Source of the DNA: Synechococcales cyanobacterium PMM_0073
GTDB taxonomy: Bacteria > Cyanobacteriota > Cyanobacteriia > Elainellales > Elainellaceae
NCBI GenBank assembly: GCA_949127695.1
Contig: CASBQH010000422.1
Coordinates: forward strand, 1 to 16,624
DNA length: 16,624 nt
Direction: 5' to 3'
The notes beneath the pieces were generated by a model. It ran no database searches. It saw only the letters and a list, made by a program, of their open reading frames with translations, and was not told where the DNA came from. The position numbers and the translations under genes were made by a program. Below are positions 8,151 to 15,217 of this stretch, one piece after another (within the stretch, counting starts at the first letter, position 1; the number at the start of each line of letters is the position of its first letter).

Positions 8151-8951
8151 CTAAGCGCCCATGCTCGAATATTGCTTTAATCCCTTGCGCCAAAGCCAGC
8201 GATTTAGAAACCAGAAAATAATAATCCAGTCCAGCATAATCAGGATGCCCCGCCCCACGTTCACCGGCAGGCCAATCAAAATGCTGGCCGGAAAATGAAT
8301 CATGTAGGGAAAGGGCGTCCAGCTCACAATCTCGCGCACCGCAGGCGGAAAGACTTCTAGCGGAGCCACCAAGCCAGAGAGAAATAAATAAAACAAAAAC
8401 CAGAACTGCTCAATCGCATAGGCGCGCTCCAGCCAGAAGGCGAACATGGAGAAAGCGTACTGAGTGATGAATCGCAAAATAAAAGCCAGCAGCAGCGTCA
8501 GCAGACAAAGCAGCAGGTTAGACAGGCTAGGCAGCCAGATCGCCTGCGGGTAAAGCCAGAAGAACAGCCCCACCAGCAGCAGGGCAAACGGCAGGCGGGC
8601 GAAGCGTTCGGCAAAATGCGAGGCCAGATGATGCCAGCCTGGATCTAGCGGCTGCAACAGCCGAAACGACAGCTTACCTTCGACCACCTCGCGCTCAAAC
8701 TCCCAAATCACCCAGACCACCGTAAACTGCCGCACAAAAAACACGGCAATAAAATAGCGAATAAAATCAGTGGGCGAAAGGCCAAACCGCCCGTCTTGTG
8801 AAGCCTGCACCCAGGCTCCCATCAAAATCAGCGGCAGACTGCCCGACAGCACCCAAAGCAACAGCTCAGCCCGGTACTCCAGCATATAGGCATAGTAGAC
8901 CGAGAGCAGAGTGCGGGTGATTCTCAGCGTGCGCCGAACCGGGCTGGGCAT
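8151..8951 (-). CDS. ABC-2 family transporter permease
   Basis: The 266-residue integral membrane protein resembles the ABC-2 permease family once called DUF990 (PF06182). These are membrane halves of exporters that work with a separate ATP-binding protein. About six hydrophobic segments are visible (30-49, 63-83, 119-138, 143-170, 182-202, 233-253). Conserved features include EFEREVVEGKLSFRLLQPLDP (84-104) between spans, and LSGLVAPLEVFPP...WTPFPYMIHFPASILIG (191-227) before the last span. This permease type usually occurs as two permease genes beside an ATPase gene; here neither partner is in the window, so partners must be encoded elsewhere. It sits 11 nt after the TPR gene and 18 nt before the giant kinase, all leftward, which suggests one operon. 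Substrate unknown. Confidence 0.85.
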   Translation of the reverse strand: MPSPVRRTLRITRTLLSVYYAYMLEYRAELLLWVLSGSLPLILMGAWVQASQDGRFGLSPTDFIRYFIAVFFVRQFTVVWVIWEFEREVVEGKLSFRLLQPLDPGWHHLASHFAERFARLPFALLLVGLFFWLYPQAIWLPSLSNLLLCLLTLLLAFILRFITQYAFSMFAFWLERAYAIEQFWFLFYLFLSGLVAPLEVFPPAVREIVSWTPFPYMIHFPASILIGLPVNVGRGILIMLDWIIIFWFLNRWLWRKGLKQYSSMGA

Positions 8952-8962
8952 AGTTAGTCTCG

Positions 8963-9778
8963 CTACTGAAGGTTGAGAAACTTGTCGAGCGCAGTCACCA
9001 TAGCAGGCGACCAGCGGCGGGTATGCGCCACCCAGTCTAGATCTTTATAGCGCCGATCTAGGCCAACGGCAGCTACCCAATTGCTTTCGGCTTCGCCTCG
9101 GTCGCCCTTGATCCAGAGCGCAGCAGTTAGTCCGGCTCGCATATCGGCAAACTGCGGATATTTACGCACCAGATTTTTCATCGTGCGGATCGCCTCGTCG
9201 CTCTGCCCCAGCTGATAGAGCGCCAGCGCATAGTTGGCGCGGGCAAAGGCAAAGTCAGGTGCCATATCTGCGGCCTGTTGGTAGTCGCGCAGCGCGGCAT
9301 CCCAGTCGCCTAGCCCCGACTCAGCGTTGCCGCGATTGTTGTAGGCAGCGGCATCGTTGGGATCAAGTTCTAGCACATGGTTATAGTCCGCAATCGCCGC
9401 CTGCCACTCTCCCAGACCTTCCAGCGCCGCGCCCCGGTTCAGGTAGGGGTCAGGTGCAGCGGGCGCGAGTTCAATTGCCTGCTCGTAGTCGGCAATTGCT
9501 GCCTCTAGCTTGTTTTGGCTGACGCGAGCATTGCCACGATTGCTCCAGATCGCCGCCTCTTGGGGCAGCTGATCCAGCAGCTCTGTCCAGGCCGTTTCGG
9601 CGGTTGCAAAATCGCCGCGATTGGTCGCGTCAAAGGCTTCTAGCCGCAGTGTTTCAATGGTTTCACGCTGATCCTCTAGCTGAGTTTGATTAGCCTGAGT
9701 TTGCTCAGCCGCAGCAGGTAGGCTGAAGCTAGTCAGGCACAGCCACAGCACGAGCAGCAGTCCCAGAATTTGCTTCAT
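8963..9778 (-). CDS. Exported TPR-repeat protein
   Basis: The protein has 271 residues. MKQ plus a hydrophobic core and PAAA-E (cleavage near 24/25) form a Sec signal peptide, so the mature protein should lie in the periplasm or thylakoid lumen. Five or six tetratricopeptide repeats fill residues about 43-241. The clearest have the W-x-N-R-G / Y-x-N-R-G ... A-I-x-D-Y-x-x-x-x-x-L-x-P pattern at 75-107, 109-141 and 143-175. The end (RRYKDLDWVAHTRRWSPAM, 242-260) is distinctive; I think related TPR proteins with such an end occur in the chloroplast lumen of plants, but I could not check this. TPR domains hold protein partners, so an assembly or scaffold role is likely. GGAG five bases before the ATG (minus strand, 9784-9787) is a good ribosome binding site. 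It is first of three closely spaced leftward genes. Confidence 0.85.
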   Translation of the reverse strand: MKQILGLLLVLWLCLTSFSLPAAAEQTQANQTQLEDQRETIETLRLEAFDATNRGDFATAETAWTELLDQLPQEAAIWSNRGNARVSQNKLEAAIADYEQAIELAPAAPDPYLNRGAALEGLGEWQAAIADYNHVLELDPNDAAAYNNRGNAESGLGDWDAALRDYQQAADMAPDFAFARANYALALYQLGQSDEAIRTMKNLVRKYPQFADMRAGLTAALWIKGDRGEAESNWVAAVGLDRRYKDLDWVAHTRRWSPAMVTALDKFLNLQ

Positions 9779-9883
9779 CGTTGCTCCAATTTCCTCTCTA
9801 GCGCAATCCGGCAGCTACTTTACAGGATACAAGACGAGCGGCTCGGTCGTAGGCTTGGCGGCAGGCTGCTCTAAAAAATCGGC

Positions 9884-9915
9884 AAAAAAAAGGCGGTGCT
9901 TTTGGCACCCCCTTT
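9884..9915 (-). terminator. Rho-independent terminator of psaE
   Basis: Read on the minus strand, the stem GGTGC/GCACC extends past one mismatch by GG/CC and A-T pairs, with a five-base loop, and is followed by a run of eight T. It lies about 130 nt past the psaE stop. It also separates psaE from the TPR/permease/kinase cluster, so that cluster needs its own promoter in 9779-9883. Confidence 0.85.
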
Positions 9916-9935
9916 CATTGATCCCCTAAATCTGA

Positions 9936-9953
9936 AATCGAATCTGCTCGATT
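9936..9953 (-). repeat. Inverted repeat in the psaE 3' untranslated region
   Basis: AATCGA (9936-9941) and TCGATT (9948-9953) form a 6-bp stem with a six-base loop, lying between the psaE stop and its terminator. It would be part of the psaE messenger tail and may affect 3' stability. Nothing else is recognisable in 9916-10043. Confidence 0.35.
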
Positions 9954-10043
9954 CTACCGCTGATTATAAAGATCTCCTGCGGCTCAAGCAATCTAACCTG
10001 GGATAGAGATTGAACAAAGACTCAGCTGCTTTCCTCGCCTGCC

Positions 10044-10415
10044 TTAACGAGATTCAGTACCCTGATTTGGATCGCCTTCAATCCGAGGATTGTCAGTGCC
10101 TGGAGCATCAGCAGCGGCTCCGGCCTTCGTGTCAGTGGCGGCTCCCTGTCCGGTGCGGCGCTGGGCGGGATCAATGGGGGTTTGCTTGCCACCCGACGCG
10201 GTCGTAGATTTGGGCTTGCCCGCAGGAGCAGCGACTTCTACCAGCTCGCTCTCAGCGAAGTTATTGGTATTAATGCCTGAGTAGCTGACTTTGTTAAAGC
10301 GCACCACGACTGGATATTTGATGCCGCTCTGGTCTATAGAAGCCACAACGCCAGTATCTTGGTACCAGTAGGACTCCTTGCGTAGAATCTTGACCGTTGA
10401 ACCACGTTGAACCAT
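10044..10415 (-). CDS. psaE: Photosystem I subunit IV (PsaE) with a long C-terminal extension
   Basis: PsaE is a small SH3-like subunit on the cytoplasmic side of photosystem I that helps ferredoxin docking and cyclic electron flow. Residues 1-62 are textbook Psa[21 protein letters not shown], then [20 protein letters not shown] (24-43) and [17 protein letters not shown] (45-61). The family is normally about 70-76 residues, but here the frame runs on to 123. The extra part (about 63-123) is rich in Ala, Gly, Thr, Pro and Gln with scattered charges ([24 protein letters not shown]) and looks disordered. No cysteine or membrane segment is seen. A TGAGGG Shine-Dalgarno (minus strand, 10425-10430) lies about 9 nt before the ATG. 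The gene is monocistronic, with its terminator at 9884-9915. A frameshift near codon 62 cannot be wholly excluded, although the frame is clean and uses normal codons. Confidence 0.95.
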   Translation of the reverse strand: MVQRGSTVKILRKESYWYQDTGVVASIDQSGIKYPVVVRFNKVSYSGINTNNFAESELVEVAAPAGKPKSTTASGGKQTPIDPAQRRTGQGAATDTKAGAAADAPGTDNPRIEGDPNQGTESR

Positions 10416-10504
10416 AGCTATTTTCCCTCAAAAGAGACGGTTATATTGACTCAGGAATAGATTTTCCCAATGGTCATAGCATCTCTTGTTTCTGCGGACT
10501 TGAA

Positions 10505-10522
10505 CCATTAAATTTTATTAAA
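10505..10522 (-). promoter_or_regulatory. Possible RpaB (HLR1-like) site in the psaE promoter
   Basis: On the minus strand TTTAATAA-AA-TTTAATGG is a direct repeat of two octamers spaced by two bases, the geometry of the HLR1 box bound by the response regulator RpaB. RpaB activates photosystem I genes in low light and releases them in high light. The match to (G/T)TTACA(T/A)(T/A) is only partial (about 6 of 8 and 4 of 8). A -10-like TATGAC lies at 10473-10478 with no clear -35, which would put the box near -39 to -56, the activator position. This is suggestive only. Confidence 0.3.
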
Positions 10523-10562
10523 CTATCCAGCCCGCCTAGCTAGCTCATCTGGCCTGCGGCAT

Positions 10563-10595
10563 GATCCGAACCTCAGCGATAGATCCTACCTCAGC
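10563..10595. repeat. Imperfect 15-bp direct repeat between psaE and the lipoprotein gene
   Basis: GATCCGAACCTCAGC (10563-10577) recurs as GATCCTACCTCAGC (10582-10595), 19 bp apart. It lies in the 285-nt divergent region (10416-10700) that must hold both promoters, about 105 nt before the lipoprotein ATG. It could be a pair of operator half-sites. A candidate -10 for the lipoprotein gene, TTAAAT, lies at 10675-10680 with TTTAAA at 10653-10658. No RNA gene is recognisable in this gap. Confidence 0.35.
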
Positions 10596-10700
10596 TAGAG
10601 GATTTGGCCAGAATCGCTCGTTAGTCTAAGAACGCGGTCTTAAATCGACCCATTTAAACGCGATGTCCAAAAGATTAAATAGAACGAGTGGAGTATTCCT

Positions 10701-11483
10701 ATGCAGAATCAACTTTTCAAAAATCTCAAGCTGCGCCAACTGGCCGTAGCGCTGACAGCCAGCTTCATATTGCTGATCGGAACCGCCTGTAGCCCTAGCT
10801 CGCCTTCTGCTTCTGGCACAGGCTCCTATGACAAAACTCGCTCCAATCAAACCGAGCTATATCGCACGACTCAGCCCAAAGAGGGCGGCATGAACCAGTA
10901 TAGCGATACTGATCCACGCAAAACTGACAAGAGCCTGAGCGCTGAGGCAAAAGCCAGGGTTGATCAGGCGAAAAGTAATTTGAACAAGACTCAGGGACTT
11001 GATGACGTAGTAGATGAATTTAAGGCAGGCACGCCTCTGAGCGAGCGGACTAAAAATGTGCTTGAGCCAGTTGGCAATGCCATTGAAGATCTGAGGCAAG
11101 ATGTGACTGAAGGCACGCAGCGCGGCATCAAAAACCTGCAAGGCAATACGGCAAATGCCAAGCAGAACGTAAAGGCGACAGTAGATGAAGCCCAAGATAA
11201 CGCGGCTCAGTTTGGCCAAGACAGCCTGAAGAACGCTCAGAATGCAGCGGAGCGAGTCAAGTCATCGGCCAGCAGCACGAGCCAACAGCTAGGCGACCGA
11301 GCTGATAGCCTGATCAACGGTGGCACAGCTCAGCCCAAGACTGGCAGTTCTGTTACCGCCATTCGCTCAGAAGCCCAAAAAACTCCAAGACTGGATACGG
11401 CAGATTTGGTAGAGCGCGCTAAAGACAACTTTGAAACCGCTACCCAAAACGTTGGTGAGTTTGCCAAAGAAGCAGCCAACTGA
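10701..11483 (+). CDS. Lipoprotein with long helical LEA-like region
   Basis: The protein has 260 residues. The N terminus is a lipoprotein signal: KNLKLRQ, a hydrophobic core, then LIGTAC with the lipid-bearing cysteine followed by a Ser/Pro linker. A short motif GMNQYSDTDPRK follows. Most of the rest is a low-complexity, charged, Ala/Gln/Asn/Lys-rich segment predicted to be amphipathic helix (AKARVDQAKSNL, RQDVTEGTQRGIKNLQ, AKQNVKATVDEAQDNAAQFG, AAERVKSSASS). It resembles LEA or apolipoprotein-like stress proteins. The only cysteine is the lipid one. I think it fits a family of cyanobacterial lipoproteins catalogued as DUF6658, but could not verify this. GGAG (10690-10693) is well placed 7 nt before the ATG. 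A membrane- or desiccation-stress role is an inference. It is expressed divergently from psaE. Confidence 0.75.
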   Translation: MQNQLFKNLKLRQLAVALTASFILLIGTACSPSSPSASGTGSYDKTRSNQTELYRTTQPKEGGMNQYSDTDPRKTDKSLSAEAKARVDQAKSNLNKTQGLDDVVDEFKAGTPLSERTKNVLEPVGNAIEDLRQDVTEGTQRGIKNLQGNTANAKQNVKATVDEAQDNAAQFGQDSLKNAQNAAERVKSSASSTSQQLGDRADSLINGGTAQPKTGSSVTAIRSEAQKTPRLDTADLVERAKDNFETATQNVGEFAKEAAN

Positions 11484-11533
11484 CTGACGCAGCAATTGAG
11501 TCGTCCGGTAACTCAACCCACATAACAGGTGAT

Positions 11534-11566
11534 AAAGCCGTCGGATTCCCAGAGTTCGGCGGCTTT
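11534..11566 (+). terminator. Hairpin, probable terminator after the lipoprotein gene
   Basis: AAAGCCGTCG and CGGCGGCTTT form a 10-bp stem (one T-G pair) around a 13-base loop, 50 nt past the stop. Only the TTT of the stem follows as a T run, so termination would be weak or the hairpin may protect the message end. A smaller hairpin, TTGAGT/ACTCAA, precedes it in 11484-11533. Confidence 0.5.
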
Positions 11567-11616
11567 AGTGTAGGAAGCTCGCCAGTGCAGCTTCCCCAAT
11601 TCGCCAGCCTCAGAAT

Positions 11617-11646
11617 TTGCAGATATTTCTATAAGTTTGCTACAAT
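11617..11646 (+). promoter_or_regulatory. Promoter of tRNA-Thr
   Basis: TTGCAG (11617-11622), an 18-bp spacer and TACAAT (11641-11646) form a sigma70-type promoter. The predicted start is near 11653, just ahead of the mature tRNA 5' end, leaving a very short leader. Confidence 0.45.
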
Positions 11647-11658
11647 TCTTTACGGTAT

Positions 11659-11731
11659 GCTGGTGTAGCTCAGTTGGTAGAGCAGCGGTTTTGTAAACCG
11701 CCGGTCGCAAGTTCGAGTCTTGTCACCAGCT
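11659..11731 (+). tRNA. tRNA-Thr (anticodon UGU)
   Basis: A complete 73-nt cloverleaf can be drawn. The acceptor arms GCTGGTG/CACCAGC pair fully, the D-stem is GCTC/GAGC with AGTTGGTA, and the anticodon stem GCGGT/ACCGC carries loop TTTGTAA with anticodon TGT at 11692-11694, reading ACA Thr codons. The variable loop is 5 nt, and the T arm is GCAAG-TTCGAGT-CTTGT with one G-U pair. The discriminator is U. CCA is not encoded, so it must be added after transcription, as is usual in cyanobacteria. It is a single gene, with no repeat of its 3' end nearby that would mark an integrated element. Confidence 0.96.
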
Positions 11732-11804
11732 TTACGGATCTTTTCCTTTGAATTCCAAGTAGGAATCAATAGCTAGGACGCTGGTGAACATCTGCTAGAT
11801 GAGA

Positions 11805-11832
11805 GTCACAATGCGATGCAGAATACTATAAA
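11805..11832 (+). promoter_or_regulatory. Candidate promoter for hpnB-pta
   Basis: GTCACA (11805-11810) and TATAAA (11827-11832) with 16 bp between make a plausible sigma70 promoter about 65 nt ahead of the hpnB ATG. It lies in the otherwise featureless, AT-rich gap after the tRNA. Confidence 0.35.
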
Positions 11833-11896
11833 TATGAACATAGAATAGCTCAAACCTAGTATTAGTCAGCCGGCATGAGCGGTAAAGTGAAACATA

Positions 11897-13054
11897 ATGC
11901 TAGGAATTGGGTTTGGGCTGGCGAGCGTTTTGATCTGGCTAGGGCTACTGGGGCGACGCGGCCAGTTTTGGAGATCAAATATTCTGTTGGAGCAGCTAGA
12001 GCTAGGCTCTCTCCCTGCGGCCTCAGTCTGTGCAATCATTCCGGCGCGCAACGAGGCCGAACTGCTGCCCGCCACGCTCAGCTCGCTCTTGAACCAGACT
12101 CACCCTTTGTCGATGATTTTGGTTGATGACCAGAGCAGCGACGGCACAGCCGAAGTGGCGCAGCAAACAGCCGCAGCCTTGGGCAAGTCGGCGCAGCTTC
12201 AGGTGATTGGCGCTCAGCCGCTGCCCGCCGGATGGTCAGGCAAGCTCTGGGCGATGCAGCAGGGATTAGAGGCCGCAGCCGGATTTGACTATTTTCTGCT
12301 CAGCGACGCCGATATTCAGCATGATCCAGAGAATCTGCGGCGGCTCTTAGGATTGGCGCAGCAGCAAGATCTCGATCTAGTCTCGGTGATGGTGCGGCTA
12401 CGCTGCGAGAGCTTTTGGGAACGGCTGCTGATTCCGGCCTTTGTGTTTTTCTTTGAGTTGCTCTATCCCTTTAGCTGGGTGAACGATCCCACAAGCCCCA
12501 CGGCAGCGGCGGCGGGCGGCTGCATTTTGATTCGGGCGGCGGCGCTAGAGCGCATTGGCGGTCTGCAATCAATCCGGCAGGCGTTAATTGACGACTGTGC
12601 TCTGGCTCAAGCTGTCAAGCTAGAGCCAGACAGCGTTCATCCGATTTGGCTGGGGCTGAGTGATCGAACTCGCAGCCTGCGCCCCTATCCTAGCCTGAAG
12701 ACAATTTGGGATATGGTGGCTCGAACTGCTTTTACGCAGTTGGAATATTCCTGGATGCTGCTAATTGGAACAATTTTAGGAATGTTGCTAGTCTACATAG
12801 CTCCGGTCGGGTCAGCTCTGGCTGGGCTGCTGCTAGGACGCGACTGGCTGACAGGCTTGGGGATATTGGGCTGGGCGCTGATGACGTTAGCCTACTGGCC
12901 AACCGTGCGATTTTATCGGCTCTCTCCGGCTTGGGCAATAGCTTTACCCGGAATTGCGTTGCTCTATACACTTATGACGCTGGATTCTGCGGTACGGTAC
13001 TGGCAGGGTCAAGGAGGCGCTTGGAAAGGCCGGGTATATCCTGGGCGGGGCTAG
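11897..13054 (+). CDS. hpnB: HpnB-type family 2 glycosyltransferase
   Basis: The 385-residue membrane-bound GT2 enzyme matches the hopene-associated glycosyltransferase HpnB, thought to act on hopanoid or related lipids, though its reaction is not settled. The GT-A core has CAIIPARNE (45-53), DDQSSDGT (77-84), LPAGWSGKLWAMQQG (109-123, typical of HpnB), SDADI (136-140, the metal-binding DxD) and AAAAGGC (203-209), followed by LIDDC (230-234). HpnB hallmarks continue with IWLGLSDRTRSLR (250-262), MVARTAFTQL (273-282) and a C-terminal TLDSAVRYW...WKGRVY. One span lies at the N terminus (3-19) and about three near the C terminus (284-303, 317-333, 345-364). The ATG has only a weak ribosome binding site. 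pta begins 33 nt downstream, so the two may share a message. No squalene-hopene cyclase is in the window. Confidence 0.88.
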   Translation: MLGIGFGLASVLIWLGLLGRRGQFWRSNILLEQLELGSLPAASVCAIIPARNEAELLPATLSSLLNQTHPLSMILVDDQSSDGTAEVAQQTAAALGKSAQLQVIGAQPLPAGWSGKLWAMQQGLEAAAGFDYFLLSDADIQHDPENLRRLLGLAQQQDLDLVSVMVRLRCESFWERLLIPAFVFFFELLYPFSWVNDPTSPTAAAAGGCILIRAAALERIGGLQSIRQALIDDCALAQAVKLEPDSVHPIWLGLSDRTRSLRPYPSLKTIWDMVARTAFTQLEYSWMLLIGTILGMLLVYIAPVGSALAGLLLGRDWLTGLGILGWALMTLAYWPTVRFYRLSPAWAIALPGIALLYTLMTLDSAVRYWQGQGGAWKGRVYPGRG

Positions 13055-13087
13055 AGCCTGTCTCTGAACTGTTGAGGAAAACTACCA

Positions 13088-15217
13088 ATGCTGAAGAATC
13101 TTTACATTGTGGCGATTGAGCCAGGAAGCGGCAAATCGCTGGTGCTGCTGGGGATTATGGAGCTGCTTTCAAAGCGGATTCGCAAGCTCGGCTTTTTTCG
13201 CCCGGTGATTCACGGCGGCAGCGATCTTGACAACGACATTCAGCTCGCGCTCAGCCGCTACCAGCTGGATCTGCCCTACGAAGCGCAGTATGCTCTCACC
13301 CACGAAGCCGCTAATCACCTGATTGCAACGGGGCAATATAGCGAGCTGCTAAAGCAGATCATTCAAAAATACAAAGCGCTAGAGCAACAGTGTGATTTTG
13401 TAGTCTGCGAAGGGATTGATGCAACTGATATTGATCCAGCCTTTGTCGATAATTTTGATAGCCGCGTTGCCAACCATCTCTCTGCCCCAATTCTGCTCGT
13501 CACCAACGGCAGCGGCAAGGCTCCGCATGAGGTCGTCAACGCCGTCCGCGCCGAGCGCGAGGCTTTTTTAGAAGCAGGCTGCGCCCTGGTGGCCACGATT
13601 GTCAACCGGGTTGCGCCAGAGCATTTGACGCAGGGAAAAAGCGGCCTGCAAACCGTCTGGAATTGGCCTGATCCGGCGTTTGTGCTGCCGGACGACGAGC
13701 TGCTGCTGAAGCCGACCGTGGCCGAAATTGCCAAAGCGATCCAGGGCGAGCTGATTCAGGGCGACGCTGAGCGGCTGAATCGAGAAGTGTTGAACATTAA
13801 AGTTGCCGCAATGCAGCTGCCGAATTTCTTAGAGCGCCTCCAGGAAGGCAGCTTGGTGATTACGCCCGGAGATCGCTCAGATGTGGTGCTGGGCTGTCTG
13901 GCCGCCACGCTCTCTGACCAGTCTCCCAGCGTATCTGGGCTGGTGCTGACGGGCGGACTGGGACTAGATCCGCAGATTCAGTCGGTGATTGCTGGCTCGC
14001 GCTGGACGGTGCCGATTTTGAGTGTGCAGAGCGACACCTACGAAACTGCCGCCAAGATTAGCACCGTGCGTGCCGAAATTACGCCCGACAACCCGCGCAA
14101 AATTGCCTCGGCTTTGGGGCTGTTTGAAGCGCATGTGGACAGCGCCAAGCTGAGCGACCGGATTGCCGTGGCGCGATCCAGCCGCATGACGCCGCTGATG
14201 TTTGAATATGAGCTGGTGGAGCGCGCCAAGGCTTCGCGGCAGCATATTGTCCTGCCCGAAGGCAGCGAGGAGCGCATTCTGCGCGCCAGCGAAATTCTGC
14301 TGCGCCGAGGCGTGGCTGACCTGACGCTGCTGGGCGACGAGTCAGAGATCCGCAGCCAGATTGCCGCCCTGGGAATTAACCTTGAGCAGGCCAAAATCAT
14401 TGACCCGCGCCATTCTCCCTGGCTAGACGACTATGCCGCCACCTATTTTGAGCTGCGTCAGCATAAGGGCATCACCGCCGACTATGCCCATGATTTGATG
14501 CTAGATCCCAGCTACTTTGGCACGATGATGGTCTATCGGGGCGCAGCGGACGGCATGGTGTCAGGCGCAGTCCACACCACCGCTCACACGATTCGTCCGG
14601 CGCTAGAATTCATTCGCACTCAGCCCGGTGTCTCGATTGTCTCCAGCGTGTTTTTGATGGGGCTAGAAGACCGGGTGCTGGTCTACGGCGACTGCGCGGT
14701 CAACCCCAACCCTAACCCGCAGCAGCTGGCCGATATTGCAATTAGCTCAGCGCTGACGGCAGAGCAGTTTGGGATTGAGCCGCTGGTGGCGATTTTATCT
14801 TATTCTACGGGCGAGTCGGGTCGGGGGGCAGAGGTGGAAAAGGTGAAAGAGGCCACCCGCATCGCCAAAGCCCTGCGACCCGATCTGAAAATCGAAGGTC
14901 CGATTCAGTATGATGCGGCGGTGGATGAAAGCGTCGCCAAAACCAAGCTGCCGGGAAGCGAGGTGGCCGGTCACGCCACGGTATTTATTTTTCCTGATCT
15001 GAACACTGGCAACAATACCTACAAGGCCGTGCAGCGTTCGGCAAATGCAGTGGCAATCGGCCCAGTTCTGCAAGGCTTACGCAAGCCTGTCAACGATCTG
15101 AGTCGCGGCTGTACCGTCACCGATATTGTCAATACCGTCGCCATCACCGCCATTCAGGCGCAGGCGATTCAGGCGCAGGCCATGCAGGCAGAGGCGATCC
15201 AGGCAGCGACCGCCTAA
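13088..15217 (+). CDS. pta: Phosphate acetyltransferase, long form
   Basis: Pta interconverts acetyl-CoA plus phosphate and acetyl-phosphate plus CoA in the cytoplasm. With acetate kinase it makes or uses acetate and ATP, important in dark fermentation and overflow metabolism. The 709-residue product is the three-part long form: an N-terminal P-loop BioD-like domain (EPGSGKS at 11-17, to about 215), a DRTGG-type middle domain (about 217-330, with ITPGDRSDVV) and the catalytic domain (about 365-690). Catalytic-domain landmarks are IVLPEGSEERILRA (387-400), GMVSGAVHTTAHTIRP (489-504), SIVSSVFLMGL (516-526), GDCAVNPNP (534-542) and ILSYSTGESGRG (569-580). After the normal end (VNTVAITAIQAQ) it gains about 17 residues from a repeat. 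A GAGG site (13074-13077) lies 10 nt before the ATG. The stop overlaps the convergent Uma2 gene. Confidence 0.96.
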   Translation: MLKNLYIVAIEPGSGKSLVLLGIMELLSKRIRKLGFFRPVIHGGSDLDNDIQLALSRYQLDLPYEAQYALTHEAANHLIATGQYSELLKQIIQKYKALEQQCDFVVCEGIDATDIDPAFVDNFDSRVANHLSAPILLVTNGSGKAPHEVVNAVRAEREAFLEAGCALVATIVNRVAPEHLTQGKSGLQTVWNWPDPAFVLPDDELLLKPTVAEIAKAIQGELIQGDAERLNREVLNIKVAAMQLPNFLERLQEGSLVITPGDRSDVVLGCLAATLSDQSPSVSGLVLTGGLGLDPQIQSVIAGSRWTVPILSVQSDTYETAAKISTVRAEITPDNPRKIASALGLFEAHVDSAKLSDRIAVARSSRMTPLMFEYELVERAKASRQHIVLPEGSEERILRASEILLRRGVADLTLLGDESEIRSQIAALGINLEQAKIIDPRHSPWLDDYAATYFELRQHKGITADYAHDLMLDPSYFGTMMVYRGAADGMVSGAVHTTAHTIRPALEFIRTQPGVSIVSSVFLMGLEDRVLVYGDCAVNPNPNPQQLADIAISSALTAEQFGIEPLVAILSYSTGESGRGAEVEKVKEATRIAKALRPDLKIEGPIQYDAAVDESVAKTKLPGSEVAGHATVFIFPDLNTGNNTYKAVQRSANAVAIGPVLQGLRKPVNDLSRGCTVTDIVNTVAITAIQAQAIQAQAMQAEAIQAATA
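15152..15211 (+). repeat. Four tandem 15-bp units at the pta 3' end
   Basis: Four in-frame 15-bp units (15152-15166, 15167-15181, 15182-15196, 15197-15211) share the core AT(T/G/C)CAGGC(G/A). They encode AIQAQ/AIQAQ/AMQAE/AIQAA-like pentapeptides. The first two differ by one base and the later ones drift. The array stops three bases before the stop codon. Confidence 0.85.

Noticed and set aside
11659..11731. tRNA-Thr as an integration site of a genomic island
   Set aside because: No repeat of the tRNA 3' end and no integrase were seen in the window; neighbours are ordinary chromosomal genes.
13964..14400. Minus-strand frames opposite pta
   Set aside because: Antisense to conserved Pta motifs; Arg/Ser-rich composition typical of shadow frames.
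15152..15211. Tandem units as a CRISPR array
   Set aside because: Units are contiguous, 15 bp, in frame and without spacers.
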